From Rhodobacter capsulatus (lineage in GTDB: Bacteria > Pseudomonadota > Alphaproteobacteria > Rhodobacterales > Rhodobacteraceae): DNA of 64,000 nucleotides. Below the pieces are notes generated by a model. It saw nothing but the letters and a program-made list of their open reading frames with translations. It was not told where the DNA came from and did not search any database. Made by a program: the position numbers and the translations under genes. The DNA lies in assembly GCF_005144475.1 (NCBI RefSeq), contig NZ_SWJZ01000014.1:1-64000 (forward strand), given 5' to 3'. Shown here in pieces: positions 16,706 through 25,236 of this stretch; the stretch's first letter is position 1, and each line of letters begins with the position of its first letter.

Positions 16706-17893
16706 ATGAACAGACGCACCATGCTCGCCACCACCGCGCTTGCGGTCGCGGCGGCGTTTTCGCTTTCCGCCACGCTGGCCCGGGCCGAAGAGACGCTGAA
16801 GATCGGCTTTGTCGGCGTCACCTCGGGTCCGGCGGCGGCCTGGGGCACCTCGAACGTGCGCTCGATGCAGACGCTGGCGGCGATGCTGAACGAAAAGGGC
16901 GGCGTCGAGATCGGCGGCACCGCCTACAAGATCGAGATCGTCACCTTTGACGACCAGAAAGACCCCAAACGCGCGATTGCCGGCATGGAGCAGATGGCGC
17001 AGCAGGGCATCCATTATGTCGTCGGCCCGAATGTCGATGACGGCGCGGCCGCGGTGCGCCCGGTGGCCGAGGCGAATGACATCATCTACATCCCCTATGC
17101 CTTCCCGAAGGAGCTTTACACCAAGCCCGCCGAAAACGCCATTTTGGGCATGGTGGCCAGCTATCAGTCCGGCCCGGCGATCTACAAATATCTCAAGGAG
17201 AACAAGGGCGTCAGCAAGGTCGCCTTTGTCGCGGCGAATGAATCCGACCCGCTGAGCCAGCGCGACAGCGGCGTCGCGGCGGCGAAGGCGCTCGGCCTTG
17301 AGGTGACCTCCGCGGACGTGACCTATCAGGTCGACACCACCGATTTCACCCCGGTCCTGCTGCCGGTGCTGAAATCGCAGCCCGACCTGCTGGTGCTCTC
17401 GGGTGTCGCCCCGGCGGCCGCGCCGCAGCTGATCCGCTCGGCCCGCGATCTGGGCTATGCCGGGCTGATCTCGACCGAGACCGCGCAGGACGCCAAGGTG
17501 ATCGAGGAAGGCGCGGGCGAGGCGGCGAATGGCTTCATCTCGGTCGGCGGCGCTTCGACGCCCGAGATCGCCTCGGATTACATGAAGGACTTCGTCGCGA
17601 AATACACCGAGATGTTCGGCGAATATAACGACGAGTCGAACACCAAGGTCTATGCGCTGCAATACATCCTCGAGACGCTGAAAGCCGATCCGAAGGGCCT
17701 GACCGACATCGCCGCCTTCAAGGCCGCGATCGACAGTTTCGCCGCGCCGAACCCCTACATGAAGGGCGAAGCGAGCCTGAGCTATGTCGGCACCACCTCC
17801 TTCGGGCAGAAGCGGCAGCTGTCGGTGCCGCTCGTGGTGAACGAATACAAGGACGGCGCGTTCCAGACGCTGTTCGTCGCCACCGTCGACTGA
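16706..17893 (+). CDS. Branched-chain-type ABC transporter substrate-binding protein
   Basis: 395 residues. A Sec signal peptide (RRTMLATTALAVAAAFSLS, cleaved after ARA) leads into a type I periplasmic binding protein (Peripla_BP_6): LKIGFVGVTSGPAAAWG, EIVTFDDQKDPKRAIAGMEQ, YVVGPNVDDGAAAVRPVAE. It is the first gene of the importer operon, so it sets substrate specificity. The racemase at the operon end suggests a hydantoin, ureide or amino-acid-like ligand rather than simple leucine; this is inference. Start: ATG at 16706 with AGGGAG upstream. Confidence 0.88.
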   Translation: MNRRTMLATTALAVAAAFSLSATLARAEETLKIGFVGVTSGPAAAWGTSNVRSMQTLAAMLNEKGGVEIGGTAYKIEIVTFDDQKDPKRAIAGMEQMAQQGIHYVVGPNVDDGAAAVRPVAEANDIIYIPYAFPKELYTKPAENAILGMVASYQSGPAIYKYLKENKGVSKVAFVAANESDPLSQRDSGVAAAKALGLEVTSADVTYQVDTTDFTPVLLPVLKSQPDLLVLSGVAPAAAPQLIRSARDLGYAGLISTETAQDAKVIEEGAGEAANGFISVGGASTPEIASDYMKDFVAKYTEMFGEYNDESNTKVYALQYILETLKADPKGLTDIAAFKAAIDSFAAPNPYMKGEASLSYVGTTSFGQKRQLSVPLVVNEYKDGAFQTLFVATVD

Positions 17894-17913
17894 CGCGCCC
17901 GACTGACACGCCC

Positions 17914-17937
17914 GGCCCGGCCGCGACCGGCCGGGCC
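17914..17937 (+). terminator. Intercistronic hairpin after the binding-protein gene
   Basis: A 9-bp perfect GGCCCGGCC / GGCCGGGCC stem with a 6-base loop lies in the 66-bp gap between the binding-protein and permease genes, followed only by CTTCTT. Such hairpins usually protect the abundant upstream message or attenuate downstream expression rather than terminate fully. Confidence 0.6.
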
Positions 17938-17959
17938 CTTCTTGGTCCGGGGAGAGGAC

Positions 17960-18829
17960 ATGGAGCAGATCATCGTCAACGGGCTCTTTCTTGGCGCATC
18001 CTATGCGCTGATCGCGCTCGGCCTCACGCTCATCTTTTCGCTGATGAACGTGCTCAATTTCGCCCATGGGCAGATGTATGTGATCGGCGGATTCATCACC
18101 TATACGGTGGTGGCGCAGTTCCACCTGCCCTTCGTCGTCGGGCTGATCGCCTCGGCCGTGGCGCTGGCGGCGCTGGGCGCCTTTGCCGAGAGGTTCCTGT
18201 TCGCCCCGGTCATCCGCCGCTCGCAGCGCGAGGAATCGACGATGCTTCTGGCGGCCGGGATCGCGTTTTTCCTCGATGCGGTGACGCTGCTGGTCTTTGG
18301 CGAGAAGCAGCGCGGCATTCCGAAGCTTGTTCCGGGCGTCTTCAACTGGGATTTCCGCATCGTCATGCCCTATGACCGGATCCTGATCGGGGCTCTGGCC
18401 GTGGCGCTGATCGTCGCCTTCATCCTGTTCATGCGCCAGTCGCGCACCGGACGCGCGATGCGGGCCTTGGCGCAGGACCGGATGGCGGCCGAGCTGATGG
18501 GGGTCGATGTCGCGCGCTATTCGATGATCGGCTTTGCGCTTGGCGCGATGCTGGCGGGGCTGGTCGGCGGGCTTCTCGTCTCGATCGTCGGCGTCAATCT
18601 GGGCATGGGGGGGCCGACCTCGATCAAGGCCTTCCTGATGATCATGATCGGTGGCGCCGGGGTGATTTCGGGCGCCATCGCCGGGGGCTTCCTTCTGGGC
18701 ATGCTGGAATCCGTGGGGCTGTCGCTGCTCGCCGCTTACGGCGACATCACCTATCTTGTCATCTTCGCCTCGCTGATGATCTTCCTCGCCTTCCGCCCGC
18801 AGGGGCTGATGGGCAAACCCTGGGGCTGA
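17960..18829 (+). CDS. Branched-chain-type ABC transporter permease (LivH-like)
   Basis: 289 residues, strongly hydrophobic, LivH family. It begins IIVNGLFLGASYALIALGLT and has the NFAHGQMYVIGGF segment typical of the family. The cytoplasmic EAA-like loop is around TGRAMRALAQDRMAAELMGVD, which docks on the ATPases. Start: ATG at 17960 with GGAGAGG immediately upstream. It pairs with the LivM-like gene 3 bp downstream. Confidence 0.92.
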   Translation: MEQIIVNGLFLGASYALIALGLTLIFSLMNVLNFAHGQMYVIGGFITYTVVAQFHLPFVVGLIASAVALAALGAFAERFLFAPVIRRSQREESTMLLAAGIAFFLDAVTLLVFGEKQRGIPKLVPGVFNWDFRIVMPYDRILIGALAVALIVAFILFMRQSRTGRAMRALAQDRMAAELMGVDVARYSMIGFALGAMLAGLVGGLLVSIVGVNLGMGGPTSIKAFLMIMIGGAGVISGAIAGGFLLGMLESVGLSLLAAYGDITYLVIFASLMIFLAFRPQGLMGKPWG

Positions 18830-18832
18830 GCC

Positions 18833-19804
18833 ATGATCCGTGCCGTTTCCCTCGCCGCCTTCCTGCTGGCGCTTTACATCGGCGTGCCGGGGCTGATCAG
18901 CCTCACCGGCCGGTGGGATTTCTACTACACGCTGACTTCGGTCGCGCTTTTGTCGATCGGCTCGGCCGGGGTCTGGCTGACCTTCTACATCGGCCGCATC
19001 AACATCGGTCAGGGCGCCTATGCGCTGGCGGGCGGCTATGTCGCCGCCATCCTGATCACCAGGGCGGGGGTCAACTTCTGGGCCACGCTGCCCTTGGCGG
19101 GGCTTTTTTGCGCCGCGCTGGCGGTGCTGATAGGCCTGCCGATCCTGCGGCTGAGGGGCGTCTATTTCTCGATGGTGACGCTGGTTCTGACCGAGGTCGC
19201 CCGGCTTTCGGCGCTGGCCCTGCCGATCACCAATGGCGCGCGCGGCATCACCTCGATCCCGCTGCCGGGCGAGGTGTCGGTCTTCGGCCTGACCCTGATC
19301 CCCGATTTCGCCACGCTCGAAAACCCGAAACTGGCGTTTTACCTGATGGCCGTGACGCTGATGTGCCTTGCCTATCTGGTGCTCTGGCGCATCACCCGGT
19401 CGCGGCTGGGGCATCTGTTCCGGTCCTTGCAGCAAAACGAGGATCTGGCGGCTTCGATCGGCGTCAACATCGCGTTCCTGCGGGTGCTGGCCTATGCGAT
19501 TTCGTCGTTCATGGGCGGCATCGCCGGGGCGGGCTTCGTGGTGATCTCGCAGTCGATCTATCCCTCGTCCTTTCAGGTCGCCGACAGCGTCAACTTCATG
19601 CTGAACTGCTTCCTGGGCGGGCTTGGCTTCGTCTTCGGTCCGATGCTGGGCACGCTCGTTCTTTACTTCGGCTGGTCGCTGCTCTTTGCCGCCGCGAAAT
19701 ACCAGATGCTGATCTATTCGACGCTGCTGATCGCCGCGATGCTGGTCGTGCCGAACGGCCTGCTCAGCCTGCCCGCGATGTTGCGGAAAAAGGACAAGCC
19801 ATGA
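18833..19804 (+). CDS. Branched-chain-type ABC transporter permease (LivM-like)
   Basis: 323 residues, multi-pass. LivM signatures are FYIGRINIGQGAYALAGGY in the first half, RLRGVYFSMVTLVLTEVAR, and the coupling loop RSRLGHLFRSLQQNEDLAAS. It forms the second half of the membrane channel. Its stop overlaps the next ATG (ATGA at 19801), so translation is coupled to the LivG-like ATPase. Confidence 0.92.
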   Translation: MIRAVSLAAFLLALYIGVPGLISLTGRWDFYYTLTSVALLSIGSAGVWLTFYIGRINIGQGAYALAGGYVAAILITRAGVNFWATLPLAGLFCAALAVLIGLPILRLRGVYFSMVTLVLTEVARLSALALPITNGARGITSIPLPGEVSVFGLTLIPDFATLENPKLAFYLMAVTLMCLAYLVLWRITRSRLGHLFRSLQQNEDLAASIGVNIAFLRVLAYAISSFMGGIAGAGFVVISQSIYPSSFQVADSVNFMLNCFLGGLGFVFGPMLGTLVLYFGWSLLFAAAKYQMLIYSTLLIAAMLVVPNGLLSLPAMLRKKDKP

Positions 19805-20583
19805 CCCCGATCCTGCAAATCCGCAACGTCACCAAGCGCTTCGACGGGCTGGTCGCGAACAATGACATCAGCTTCGACGTCGCCGAGGGCGAGATCCTTT
19901 CCGTCATCGGCCCGAATGGCGCGGGGAAATCCACGCTGTTCAAGATGATCTCGTCCTTCCTGCGCACCACATCCGGAGAGGTGCTGTTTCGCGGCGAACG
20001 CATCTCGAACCTCTCGCCGCATGCGGTGGCGCGCAAGGGCGTCGTGCGGACCTTTCAGGAAACGACGATCTTCCGCGCCATGACGCTGCGCGAAAACGTC
20101 ATCGTCGCGCATCACCTGCGCGCCCGGGCGACGCTCGCCGGGTTCTTTTTCGGATCAAGTGCCGCGCGGGCGGACGAGACCGCCTTTGCCGCCTCGGCCG
20201 ACGAGATCATCGGCTTTCTGGGCCTTGCGCCGATTGCGGGCGAGCTGGCGTCGAACCTGCCGCAGGGGCATCTGCGCGCGCTGGGCATGGCGATTGGCCT
20301 CGCCACCAACCCCTCGGTGTTGCTGCTCGACGAGCCCTTCGCCGGGATGAACCATGACGAGACGATGCGGATGGTGGCGCTGGTGCGGCGGCTGCGCGAT
20401 GAACGCGGGGTGACCGTGCTTCTGGTCGAACATGACATGCCGGCGGTGATGAAGATATCGGACCGGATCGTGGTCTTGAACTTCGGCGAAAAGATCGCCG
20501 AGGGCACGCCCGCGGAAATTCAGGAAAATCCGCGCGTGATCGAGGCCTATCTGGGCTCGGAAGATGCTGCGATCGGGATGTAA
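19801..20583 (+). CDS. Branched-chain-type ABC transporter ATPase (LivG-like)
   Basis: 260 residues. Walker A is IGPNGAGKSTLFKM, the Q-loop is VVRTFQETTIF, the signature-motif region is degenerate (NLPQGHLRALGMAI where LSGGQ is usual), Walker B is VLLLDEPFAGMN, and the switch histidine is in LLVEHDMPAVM. The degenerate signature is common in LivG-type subunits that pair with a LivF carrying the canonical motif. Start: ATG overlapping the LivM stop. Confidence 0.91.
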   Translation: MTPILQIRNVTKRFDGLVANNDISFDVAEGEILSVIGPNGAGKSTLFKMISSFLRTTSGEVLFRGERISNLSPHAVARKGVVRTFQETTIFRAMTLRENVIVAHHLRARATLAGFFFGSSAARADETAFAASADEIIGFLGLAPIAGELASNLPQGHLRALGMAIGLATNPSVLLLDEPFAGMNHDETMRMVALVRRLRDERGVTVLLVEHDMPAVMKISDRIVVLNFGEKIAEGTPAEIQENPRVIEAYLGSEDAAIGM

Positions 20584-20586
20584 GAC

Positions 20587-21303
20587 ATGCTTCTGAGCCT
20601 TGAAAACATCGAACTTTATTACGATCACGTCTATGCGCTCAAGGGCGTGTCGCTCAACCTGGCCGAGGGCGAGACGGTGGCCCTGATCGGCGCGAACGGG
20701 GCGGGGAAATCCTCGATCCTGCGCGCGATCACAGGGCTGCGCAAACCGCGCGCGGGCACGATCACCTATCGCGGCGCGCGGATCGACGGCAAATCCCCCG
20801 CCGAGATCGTGAAAATGGGCATCGCCATGGTGCCCGAGGGGCGGCGCGTCTTTCCGCTGATGTCGGTCAAGGACAACCTGCTGATGGGCGCCTTCACCCG
20901 CTCCGACAAGGCCGGGATCGCGCGTTCGCTCGAGGCCGTCCTGACCCGGTTTCCGCGGCTGAAGGAACGCTATGGCCAGCAGGCGGGCACGCTCTCGGGG
21001 GGCGAGCAGCAGATGATGGTGATCGGCCGCGCGCTGATGGCGGCGCCGAAGCTGCTTTTGCTCGACGAGCCCTCGCTGGGCATCGCGCCGAAGCTGGTGC
21101 AGGACATCGCGCGGTCGATCGTGGCGATCAGCCGCGACGAGGGCGTGTCGGTGCTGCTGGTCGAGCAGAACAGCCGCATGGCGCTGTCGATTTCCGCGCG
21201 CGCCTATGCGCTCTCGACCGGCACCGTGGCGCTCTCGGGCGCGTCGAAGGATCTGATGCACGACCCGCGCATCAAGGCGGCTTATCTGGGCGGAGACATC
21301 TGA
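20587..21303 (+). CDS. Branched-chain-type ABC transporter ATPase (LivF-like)
   Basis: 238 residues. Walker A is IGANGAGKSSILRA, the signature is LSGGEQQMMVIGRAL, Walker B is LLLLDEPSLGIAP, and VLLVEQNSRMAL contains the Gln that replaces the switch His, as usual in LivF. It starts 3 bp after the LivG-like gene, and its TGA shares bases with the racemase ATG (TGATG). Confidence 0.92.
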   Translation: MLLSLENIELYYDHVYALKGVSLNLAEGETVALIGANGAGKSSILRAITGLRKPRAGTITYRGARIDGKSPAEIVKMGIAMVPEGRRVFPLMSVKDNLLMGAFTRSDKAGIARSLEAVLTRFPRLKERYGQQAGTLSGGEQQMMVIGRALMAAPKLLLLDEPSLGIAPKLVQDIARSIVAISRDEGVSVLLVEQNSRMALSISARAYALSTGTVALSGASKDLMHDPRIKAAYLGGDI

Positions 21304-22034
21304 TGCGACTGCTGGTGATCAATCCCAACACCACCGCCACGATGACGGAAAAGATCGGCGCCGCCGCGCGTCGGGTGGCCGCGCCGGGGACCGAGATCCT
21401 TGCCGTCAATCCGGGCAGCGGCCCCGCCTCGATCGAGGGCTATTACGACGAGGCGATCAGTCTGGCCGGTCTGCTGGAGGTGATCGGCGGGCGGTCGGAT
21501 TATGACGCGGTGATCATCGCCTGTTTCGACGATACCGGGCTGGATGCCGCGCGCTGCCTGACCGACAAGCCGGTGATCGGCATCGGCGAGGCGGCCTTTC
21601 ACATGGCGGCGATGCTGTCGAACAGCTTTTCCGTCGTCACCACTTTGGGCCGGTCGGTTCCGGCGATCTCGCACAATCTGGCCCGTTACGGTCTGGCCAC
21701 GCGCTGCGCCCGGGTGCGGGCCTCGGAAATTCCGGTGCTGGATCTGGAAGACCCGCTCAGCGACGCCTGTGCGCGCATCGGCCACGAAGTCGCGCGGGCG
21801 ATCCTTGAGGACCGGGCCGAGGCGATCGTGCTGGGCTGCGCGGGCATGACCGATCTGGCCCGGGCGCTGTCGCAGGCGCATGGGCTGCCGGTGCTCGATG
21901 GCGTCGTCTGCGCCGTGGCCCTGGCCGAGGGGATGGTGCGGCTCGGTCTGGCCACCTCGCGGCTGGGGGGCTATGCGCCGCCGCGGTTCGACAAGTCGGC
22001 GCCGGTCAATGTCGAGCGTGGGCCCGCCCCGTAA
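21303..22034 (+). CDS. Asp/Glu/hydantoin racemase family protein
   Basis: 243 residues. It opens with the family hallmark LLVINPNTTATMTEKI and has the two catalytic cysteines of cofactor-independent two-base racemases: C74 in VIIACFDDTGLD and C179 in AIVLGCAGMTDL. Hydantoin and allantoin racemases share this pattern. Its start overlaps the LivF-like stop, so it is part of the importer operon and probably converts the imported chiral compound. No hydantoinase or carbamoylase is in the window, so the pathway is incomplete here. Confidence 0.85.
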   Translation: MRLLVINPNTTATMTEKIGAAARRVAAPGTEILAVNPGSGPASIEGYYDEAISLAGLLEVIGGRSDYDAVIIACFDDTGLDAARCLTDKPVIGIGEAAFHMAAMLSNSFSVVTTLGRSVPAISHNLARYGLATRCARVRASEIPVLDLEDPLSDACARIGHEVARAILEDRAEAIVLGCAGMTDLARALSQAHGLPVLDGVVCAVALAEGMVRLGLATSRLGGYAPPRFDKSAPVNVERGPAP

Positions 22035-22058
22035 CCGGGACGGGCCGGGCCGGATCTG

Positions 22059-23558
22059 TCAGCCCAGATTGATCCAGACCGATTTCGTCTGGGTATATTG
22101 CGACAGCGCCTCGAAACACTTGTCGCGGCCGTTGCCGGTCTGCTTGAAGCCGCCCCAGATCGAGGTCATGTCGCCGTGATCGAAGCAGTTCACCCAGCAC
22201 ACGCCCGCTTCCATGTCACGCCCGAAGGTATGCGCCTTGGCCAGATCGCGGGTCCAGACCGAAGCGGCCAGCCCATAGGGCGAGTCATTGGCGATTTCGA
22301 GCCCGTCTTCGAGCCCGTCGATCGGGATGATCGTGCCGACCGGGCCGAAGATTTCCTCGCGCGCGATGGTCATCGCATTGTTGACCCCGGTGAACAGCGT
22401 CGGTTCGACATAGGCGCCGTGCGACAGGCCCGCGGGCGTGCCACCGCCCAGCGCCAGTGTCGCCCCCTCGGCGCGGCCCTTGTCGATATAGCCCAGAACG
22501 CGGGCCTGCTGGTCGGTGGTGACCAAGGGCCCCATCGTCGTCGCCGGATCCAGCGGATCGCCGACGACGAAGTTCTGCTGCGCGGTGGCGATGAACTTTT
22601 CGACAAAGGCGTCGTGCAACTCCCGCGCCACAAGGATGCGCGAGCCCGCATTGCAGACCTCGCCCTGATTGCCGAAGATGCCGTTCACCGCATAGGTCGC
22701 GGCGGTGTCCAGATCGTCCCAGTCGCCCAGAATGATCTGCGGGGTCTTGCCGCCGCATTCGGTGGAGACGCGCTTCATGTTCGATTGACCGGCATAGATC
22801 ATCAGAAGCTTGCCGACCTCGGTCGAGCCGGTGAAGGCGATCTTGTCGACATCCATGTGCAACGCAAGCGCCTTGCCCGCCTCCTCGCCCAGACCGTGGA
22901 CAACGTTCAGAACCCCGGGCGGGCCGCCCGCTTCGATGAACAACTCGGCCAGCAGACAGGCCGAAAGCGGCGACTGCTCGGCCGGTTTCAGCACCACCGA
23001 ATTGCCGGTGGCCAGCGCCGGGCCCAGCTTCCACGCCGCCATCATCAGCGGATAGTTCCAGGGCGTGATGATGCCGACAACGCCAAGCGGCTGATTGAGG
23101 ATGTAATGCAGCGCGGTGGTCGCCGTCGCCGTCACCTGACCGTGGAACTTGTCGATCGATTCCCCGAAGAACTTGATCGAGGTGGCCGAGAAGGGCACGT
23201 CGATGTTCATCATGTCCATCACCGGCTTGCCCATGTCGAGACTGTCAAGGACGGCGAATTCCTCGCCATGCGCCTCGATCAGCGCGGCGAATTTCTCCAG
23301 CACCGCCATGCGGGCGCGCGGCTCCATCTTTGACCAGACGCCGGAGCGAAAGACCTTGCGGGCGACCGACACGGCCAGGTCGATCTCGGCCTGACCGCCG
23401 CGGGCGACCTCGGCCAGGACGGCGCCATTCGCGGGGTTGATCGTCTGGAAGGTGCGGCCATCGGCCGAGGGCAGATAGTCGCCGCCGATGAAATGGCGGG
23501 TGCGCAGCGTCAGCTTTTCGGCAAGCCCCTGCCAATAGGCCAAGGTGGTATCGGTCAT
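22059..23558 (-). CDS. NAD(P)-dependent aldehyde dehydrogenase, likely for polyamine catabolism
   Basis: 499 residues of the ALDH superfamily. Catalytic motifs are TECGGKTPQIILGDWDDLD (general-base Glu), GNQGEVCNAGSRI (nucleophile Cys) and TPWNYPLMMAAWKLGPAL. Length and motifs resemble PuuC-type gamma-glutamyl-aminobutyraldehyde or aminobutyraldehyde dehydrogenases. It is the last gene of the pot operon, 16 bp after potC, which supports oxidation of aldehydes made from imported putrescine or spermidine. Converges with the racemase gene. Confidence 0.88.
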   Translation of the reverse strand: MTDTTLAYWQGLAEKLTLRTRHFIGGDYLPSADGRTFQTINPANGAVLAEVARGGQAEIDLAVSVARKVFRSGVWSKMEPRARMAVLEKFAALIEAHGEEFAVLDSLDMGKPVMDMMNIDVPFSATSIKFFGESIDKFHGQVTATATTALHYILNQPLGVVGIITPWNYPLMMAAWKLGPALATGNSVVLKPAEQSPLSACLLAELFIEAGGPPGVLNVVHGLGEEAGKALALHMDVDKIAFTGSTEVGKLLMIYAGQSNMKRVSTECGGKTPQIILGDWDDLDTAATYAVNGIFGNQGEVCNAGSRILVARELHDAFVEKFIATAQQNFVVGDPLDPATTMGPLVTTDQQARVLGYIDKGRAEGATLALGGGTPAGLSHGAYVEPTLFTGVNNAMTIAREEIFGPVGTIIPIDGLEDGLEIANDSPYGLAASVWTRDLAKAHTFGRDMEAGVCWVNCFDHGDMTSIWGGFKQTGNGRDKCFEALSQYTQTKSVWINLG

Positions 23559-23574
23559 TTTTCTCTCCCTGTGG

Positions 23575-24357
23575 TTATTTGCGGTCGCGCAGCAGCCCGA
23601 CCGAGAGGATGATGAGCAGAAGCGAGACCAGAACGATCAGCGAGCCGATGGCGTTGATCTCGGGGGTGATGCCACGGCGCAGCGTGGAATAGATGTAGAT
23701 GGGCAGGGTGATGTCGCGCCCGGTCAGGAAATAGGTCACCGGGATCTCGTCGAAGGAGAGGGTGAAGGACAAAAGCCCCGCGCCCAGGATCGCCGGCCGG
23801 ATCGCGGGCAGGGTGACGCGAAAGAAGGTCTCGACCGGCCCTGCCCCCAGATCGGCCGAGGCTTCCAGCAGCCGGTGATCGGTCTTTGCGAGCCGCGCCA
23901 TCACCTGGCTGACCACCACGCCCAAAAGCGCCGTCGCATGGCCGATCACCACCGCGGTCAGGCTTTGGGGAATGCCGATCTGCTTGTAAAAGTTCAGCAT
24001 CGCGATGCCGGTCACCAGCCCCGGCAGGCTGAGCGGCAGCAAGATCGCATTGCGGAACAGCCCCTTGCCCGGGAAGTCGTGCCGGTCAAGGACCAACGCC
24101 GCCAAGGTGCCGATGCTCAGCGTCAGGCCGGTGGCGCAGGTGGCGACGATCAGGCTGTTTTTCAGCGCCGTCAGCATCTGCGCATTGGCGAAGACCGCCT
24201 GATACCAGTGCCAGGTGAAGCCCGACAGCGGGAAGGAGGTCACCTTGCTGTCGTTGAAGGAAAACACCACCAGCACGACGATCGGCAGGTACAGGAAGGC
24301 GAGCACGCCGAAGACGAAGCCGACCATCCCCTTTTGCCACCACAAAAGCTGTTTCAT
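23575..24357 (-). CDS. potC: Spermidine/putrescine ABC transporter permease (PotC/PotI-like)
   Basis: 260 residues, six predicted membrane helices, starting with GMVGFVFGVLAFLYLPIVV. The coupling EAA region is RLLEASADLGAGPVETFFRV, typical of PotC/PotI. It lies 9 bp after potB. An in-frame GTG at 24360 precedes the ATG by one codon; the ATG was preferred. Confidence 0.9.
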   Translation of the reverse strand: MKQLLWWQKGMVGFVFGVLAFLYLPIVVLVVFSFNDSKVTSFPLSGFTWHWYQAVFANAQMLTALKNSLIVATCATGLTLSIGTLAALVLDRHDFPGKGLFRNAILLPLSLPGLVTGIAMLNFYKQIGIPQSLTAVVIGHATALLGVVVSQVMARLAKTDHRLLEASADLGAGPVETFFRVTLPAIRPAILGAGLLSFTLSFDEIPVTYFLTGRDITLPIYIYSTLRRGITPEINAIGSLIVLVSLLLIILSVGLLRDRK

Positions 24358-24366
24358 CACCGCCCC

Positions 24367-25236
24367 CTATCGCAGATTGCGCGCCGAGGCGCGTTCGGCC
24401 CAGCCGGTCACGCCCAGGATCGCCAGCACCATGATCAGCACGAGCGTGGCGAGCGCCGAGCCCAGCGGCCAGTTCAGCGCCGCGCCGAATTGCGTTTGCA
24501 GCAGGTTCGCCACCATCGTCCCGTCGGGGCCGCCGACCAGCACCGGGGCGACGAAATCGCCGAAACTCAGGCAAAAGGTCATCATCGACCCCGCCACGAC
24601 ACCGCCCAGCGACAAGGGCGCGATCACGTGGCGAAAGGTGCCCAAAGGCCCGATGCCAAGGTCTTCCGAGGCCTCGATCAGCCCCTTGGGGATGTTTTCA
24701 AGCACCGAATAGATCGGCATCACCATGAAGGGCACGAAGATATAGGTGAGCGTGATCACCATCGCGGTCTGGTTGTAAAGGAAGGCATCCAGCGGCGTGT
24801 CGATCAGGCCCAGCCAGATCAGCGCGGAATTGAGCGCGCCATCGGTGCCCAGAATGATCTTCCAGGTATAGGCGCGCAGCAGGTAGCTGACCCAGAGCGG
24901 CACGATCACCGCCATGTAGATCAGATTGCGCAGCTTGTCGGAGCGGATGGTGAAGACCAGGAAATAAGCGAGCGGATAGCCCAGGATCAGCGCGCAACCC
25001 GTCACCATCGCGGCGATCTTCAGCGTGCGCAGGATCACCGTCGTGTATTGCGGGTCTGAAAAGAGCTGCAGGTAGTTGCCGAACTGAAAGTCGGGCACGA
25101 AAAGCGGGAATTGCCGGGTCCAGAAGCCGACCGCGATCATCAGCAGATAGGGCACGATCAGAAGCAGAAGCGCCCAGCCCAGCGGCAGCGCGAAAAGCCC
25201 CGCCGTCAGCAGCATCGAGGAGGCGGGGCGTCTCAT
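24367..25236 (-). CDS. potB: Spermidine/putrescine ABC transporter permease (PotB/PotH-like)
   Basis: 289 residues. PotB-type features are an N-terminal helix with LLLIVPYLLMIAVGFWT, a long periplasmic loop, YIFVPFMVMPIYSVLENIP, and the EAA coupling loop LIEASEDLGIGPLGTFRHV. The ATG overlaps the potA stop (ATGA), and with PotC it forms the import channel. Confidence 0.9.
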   Translation of the reverse strand: MRRPASSMLLTAGLFALPLGWALLLLIVPYLLMIAVGFWTRQFPLFVPDFQFGNYLQLFSDPQYTTVILRTLKIAAMVTGCALILGYPLAYFLVFTIRSDKLRNLIYMAVIVPLWVSYLLRAYTWKIILGTDGALNSALIWLGLIDTPLDAFLYNQTAMVITLTYIFVPFMVMPIYSVLENIPKGLIEASEDLGIGPLGTFRHVIAPLSLGGVVAGSMMTFCLSFGDFVAPVLVGGPDGTMVANLLQTQFGAALNWPLGSALATLVLIMVLAILGVTGWAERASARNLR

